NCBI RefSeq assembly: GCF_037975245.1
Contig: NC_092582.1
Span: 24,008,577 to 24,072,576 of the forward strand
Source of the DNA: Apostichopus japonicus
Lineage: Eukaryota > Echinodermata > Holothuroidea > Aspidochirotida > Stichopodidae
Direction of reading: 5' to 3'
Length of the DNA stretch: 64,000 bases
Part shown: in pieces, positions 60,115-64,000 of the stretch
Layout of the letters: each line of letters opens with the position of its first letter
Position numbering within the stretch: position 1 is the first letter of the stretch
Notes under the pieces: generated by a model
What the model saw: only the letters and a program-made list of their open reading frames with translations
What the model was told of the DNA's origin: nothing
The model's database searches: none
Position numbers and translations under genes: made by a program

Positions 60115-60997
60115 AGTCGAACTGTTGCCCGACTTCAGACTGCCTTCCTGGGGGAGGGGTCTAATGGGGTATCCCCTCCCCTTTGAAAATTGTGTTTATA
60201 TATGGGGGATTATATGCAAAATGGTGCTATCATTTGCCCTAATTTGCACATATTATTAGCCCGTATCTTAGGTGTTCAGAATTTTTTTTTTTTTGGGGGG
60301 GGGGGAAGACACCCCCACCTCGTATGCCTATGGTCGGTACGTTTGTGGTTTTGTTGATAAATTTGTGCCCATTAACCTCCCTTCACAAACTAACTCATAG
60401 CTGTTTCGGCAACTAATTATAACTTGAACTACAAAAAAAATACAGGGGCTGATCAAGATTTTTTTGGCAGCAGGAGGTTTAGGGTTATTTGTGATACTGT
60501 CCTGGGGGAGGGATCTAAGAGTAGGGGTGTTCCCGGAACGGTTTGCAATGACTTTGTATATATAAAACTCATTTGAAGCAAGTGAACATGGTCGACCCAC
60601 CCAATAATAAAAATTGTACACAAAACGCAGAATTGAAGCTGGCAACAGTGTAATTCATCTTTAAAATCATACCAAGTTTTGTACGGTGGAGTATAAGAAT
60701 TGCAAGATACAATTAGTTAAACTGCATGATTTTCGGTCAATTAACTGAAAATTGCAAATACTTAGGTTATTCACAGGAATATACGAATAGTCCTAGTTGG
60801 AAAATTAGGAAATTCCGCACAATGATTTTTCAATTAAAAAAAACATTGGGGACTCCTCTAAAAATTATACAAAAATGTTTTGTGTGCTTCACCCTCTATA
60901 TAGATAGATTTTATACATAAAAATATCTAAACATTTTTTTCCTTTTTATAAACTTTTTCCCCCCTGGTGGGGCTTCCCCCCCCCCCGGCCGCCTCTG
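60115..60997. mobile_element. G-rich hAT-like MITE debris
   Basis: Two fragments, about 60115-60335 and 60440-60997. Each contains the CCTGGGGGAGGG(G/A)TCTAA block seen in the elements at 9.6, 11.2, 14.5 and 57.4 kb. The second begins ACAGGGGCTGATCAAG and ends GGCCGCCTCTG, a plausible decayed CAG..CTG end pair. No coding content. Confidence 0.45.
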
Positions 60998-61229
60998 TCA
61001 GATTGTTTTTAAAGGAAAACTATTATTTTCTACATTTTTTTATTTTGCAAGAACATTACAAATTTATATCGGATACTGGAATAGAAATTTTAAAGTGAAT
61101 TTTAAAACTGTTCAATTATAATGAATATGAACTGACTTTTACAATAGCATTCACGGCAAAAGATTTTAAAGGGCAATTCCTCTCTTTCCATATAAGACTC
61201 CAATAAACATAGAATGTGGCAATGTGGAA

Positions 61230-61925
61230 TGCTTGGGTTATTACAGTTATTATACTTCTGAAGAGACTCAGATTGCACGGCTGAAGTCCATGCGATGAAT
61301 GGGCAGGCAATATAGGATGATTTGTTTTCAGCATAGAATTTTGCAGTCTCGAGGGTGATGTGAGAGCTATGTCCTTCAACTAGAAGGATGATACGGAAGG
61401 TGATGTCCTCTCTCTTAACGCTCGGTCAAAACAAATTGGCGATCCATTCATAAAAACTTCTGTTTTAATATAACCGTTCGAGGATTGTCATACACACTAT
61501 TCTTCTAGAGCACCCTATAGGGGGTCCTAACAGAAGCGGCTGTTCGGGAAGATTAACATAGGCTCCAAGAAAAACCCTGTATTGTTCATACAGGCCAGGA
61601 CGGTGATTTGCCTTTTGCCCGTGTTGCTCAAATGGCATATGTTCTTTGTCTCTCTTGGGACCATCACTTTCTCCTTGCTTCCTGCCGGTGGAAACCCACT
61701 TTTGTCACAGTTGAAAATGCGACTACCATCATTAAGAATGTCCTCCCAGTTTTCCACCGCCTCTGCACTGATATACACGTTATAGTCTCTGAACCATTTT
61801 TTCTAGTCGCTCGACTGTAAACATAGCTGTTTCTTTTCCCAGACAGGACCCAGAGTGTCCCCAAATCTCTCCACTACAATCGGGTTTCTCTTCAGAAAGT
61901 CCCTAAACCATTGTGCTCCTGAAAA
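61230..61925 (-). pseudogene. pogo/Tigger-type (DDE_1) transposase remnant
   Basis: After a CTTTTTTTCAG acceptor-like sequence the minus strand reads AQWFRDFLKRNPIVVERFGD, then after one stop AEAVENWEDILNDGSRIFNC, DKSGFPPAGSKEKVMVPRET, and KRQITVLACMNNTGFFLEPM. Frames then shift through GYIKTEVF and VEGHSSHITLETAKFYAENK to LPAHSSHGLQPCNLSLF. This is the order of the DDE_1 domain of pogo/Jerky/CENP-B-like transposases. The first Asp (NCD) is kept, but the second box reads VEGHSSH instead of VDGHSSH and the third PCN instead of PLD. It is catalytically dead and broken by at least three frame changes. A possible upstream exon ends ATG|GTAAGT at 62881-62883. Confidence 0.82.
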
Positions 61926-63146
61926 AAAGATAACAACATTCTAAGTTCCATACATTTTTGTTCCTCATATATCTATGTTATTGTTAAAATTGGGGTGGCG
62001 CCATGATTTCCCCGACACAGGGGCTAAGGTCTCAGACACGGGGGGGGGGGGCTAAGATCTCCGCAAAAAAAATCTGGGTGCCCAAAATATCATATATATA
62101 TAAACAGTAAAAGAATTAGCCTAGCCTAACTTACTGATGATAATTTATAGGCCTAGACTAGCCAAATTGTTCAAACTTTTTGTTCAAACGGTTTGCCTCA
62201 GAAAGTTGTACTTGCAAGTAGTGTGAATGGGTTTAGGGTGAATGGGTAGTATGATAGGGCCCTTGATAGGGACTTGAGTGTCCCTCCTGTTCCTTTTTTC
62301 TACTAAACTGATCGTCCAACATTGGTTACCTCATTAGGCCTAGCCTAGTCAACTCTAACAACAGTGTTACTGAGTTAGCCTAGGCTAGGGCCTATATAAT
62401 TACGATTCACGCATCCTATTTTGTTCTCGTTGTGAAGTCGAGGTGGTTTAAACATTTCCACTATAAGACTAATTTAGAGATCACGAGTGTCAACTGTCAA
62501 GTCGTGATTACGGTGTTCATTTCGTCAGTGGTGTGCAGCATTACTTAGGCCCAAGCCTACCTAACATTAGGCCTAGCCTATTTGTTACCATAAGTACAAC
62601 GACCCTATGCGTAACCTCTATTATAATTAATATGTAGTCCTAAGTTAACACTACAGTAGACATAGTCTATCAGTAACACTACAGTAGTACTAGTAGAGTC
62701 TACACACAGTTACCGTGTGGATGCTTCACTCGAGCAGCTTTAGTACAACTTTCTGCTCTAGAAAAACACTTTTTTGATGGTATTTCATAAGAACAAAACT
62801 ACCCGTGAACAGTTTTATTGGGTATTTCATTATTTTGGATAAAAAACTGCAAAGACGGAAAGCTTTAGTCAGTTACTTACCATTTTCGTTTTTCCTTTTG
62901 TGAGCAAGAATGCGCGTTTACGAGAAAAAGTTTCAGACAAAGTTGGCGCGGCAGGTCAAAGGTCACATTCAGCCTCTTTCAAAGTTATAAAAGATACGAA
63001 CTTTTAATAAATTCTTAAATAATCGTTCGTAACTTAAGAAGATTAATCGTTCGTAAGATACGAACTATTTCTTGTTAAAACTTCTTAAGTGACTTACGAA
63101 GAATTATTTAAGAAGATTCGTAAGTAATCTTTATGAAATAGGGCCC

Positions 63147-64000
63147 TGGTACTAGGAACATCATTTTTCGGAAGTACTTTGTACTAAGAAACATGTACCT
63201 GGCTACAACAATTTTGGTATTTCTTCAGTTTTGCTTTATATAATCAATTCTTCAACAAACAGAAACATAAATCACTCAGATCATGGAAACAGAAACTTTA
63301 CGTGCAACTGCTGGTTGAATAATAATATGGAATAATTGTGTTAAATTTCATTTTTTTTTTATTCTGTACACCTCCTAAGCGAATCTAGGAGAAGAAGCAA
63401 ACAATGCTTAGGCTTTAATATTTCCTAAAATATCGATCGGATTGGAAAAGAAAAAAAAAACAAATCTTAAAACAACAGCTAACAAAGGAACCGACTTAAT
63501 TGTTCCTCTGTTTTAAATTATGTATTCAAATTCAATCTTCGGTGATCAATCTATTTACCTATGGCGATAAATAATAGAAGGCATACAGTATATAGCCTAG
63601 GGCCATTTTTAAGAACTCACTTAAGCGTTACTTAAAGCAAGCAATTCGCAAAGGCGTTACAAAGGCTTTCACATCATCAGTGTATACAAATTAGTAACTG
63701 ACGTATCCCTGCTATTGTATATGTAGTTAAGCCTTCGACTCGGTTGGATAATTATGAATATATTTGTTATGTTCCTAACTTTGCTGAAGAAATGACTCAT
63801 CTCTGAAAAAAAGATTTGTTAAATAAAAGTACACAGAATATTAGTGTAACCAAATGATCAAACCAGAACGTATGGCGCATCAGTTGTACGAGACATGTTT
63901 TAACACGGCGATCACGGAAAATATGAAGTAGTGGTTGTGTTCCTGAAAATAGCTTTATACATCGGATTGATGTCTGCACAGTTTGGACGTATTGACTGGA
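63147..64000. other. No gene recognised
   Basis: AT-rich flank right of the TIR element; nothing supportable. Confidence 0.5.

Larger units (their letters stand above)
59446..63146. mobile_element. 3.7 kb TIR element, PIF/Harbinger-like ends
   Basis: Left end GGGCCCTATTTCATAAA (59446-59462) and right end TTTATGAAATAGGGCCC (63130-63146) are exact 17 bp inverted repeats. Subterminal AACTTAAGAAG/TTCTTAAGTT strings are dense at both ends. A second internal CTATTTCATAAAGCAACTTAAG at 59552 suggests a rearranged left end. The flanks GATAC|CT and TGG|TAC leave the target duplication unclear (possibly TAC). The interior holds a Harbinger-type nuclease fragment on plus and a pogo-type transposase remnant on minus, separated by G-rich hAT-like debris. 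It is a nested or composite element. Confidence 0.8.

Overview
The window is eukaryotic nuclear DNA from an animal. It is AT-rich and gene-poor, its genes are split by introns with GT..AG borders and conserved phases, and it is full of non-LTR retrotransposon fragments, cut-and-paste transposon remnants, (TA)n runs and minisatellites. A marine invertebrate deuterostome, perhaps an echinoderm, is my best guess from the TE types and the general look; this is inference, as no species-specific marker is present.

From left to right: a ~51 bp minisatellite (1-560); gene-free DNA; a 5'-truncated CR1/L2-type LINE (6130-9057); a short hAT element (9545-9922); a 7.8 kb segment bounded by an exact 22 bp inverted repeat (10088-17932) that holds two further TIR elements and a weak two-exon gene candidate; then the best genic part of the window, 20.4-33.4 kb.

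The genic part holds three genes that open-reading-frame size alone would miss. (1) A homeobox gene on the minus strand (23657 to about 20428) has an eh1-type repressor motif in exon 1 and a homeodomain split by an intron after residue 14; its last few residues are uncertain. (2) A divergent MIF/DDT-family gene lies on the minus strand (29110-26772) and has lost the catalytic proline. (3) A second MIF-family gene on the plus strand (30554-33334) keeps that proline. The two MIF genes are head to head, about 1.4 kb apart, and share intron phases (0, then 2).

From 39.5 to 52.7 kb lies a 13 kb satellite complex in three blocks: two related ~43 bp repeats, then a 16 bp repeat that is itself organised into two ~1.46 kb higher-order copies. 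Small coding-like fragments flank it, including a possible discoidin-domain C-terminus at about 52.9 kb and an unassigned first exon at 53.5 kb. Right of it are a minus-strand Rex1/CR1-like LINE remnant (53.8-54.7 kb), minisatellites, and a 3.7 kb TIR element (59446-63146). That element carries a PIF/Harbinger nuclease fragment and, on the other strand, a decayed pogo/Tigger-type DDE transposase.

No rRNA, intact tRNA, CRISPR array or viral gene was seen. All splice models were read by eye and need transcript support.
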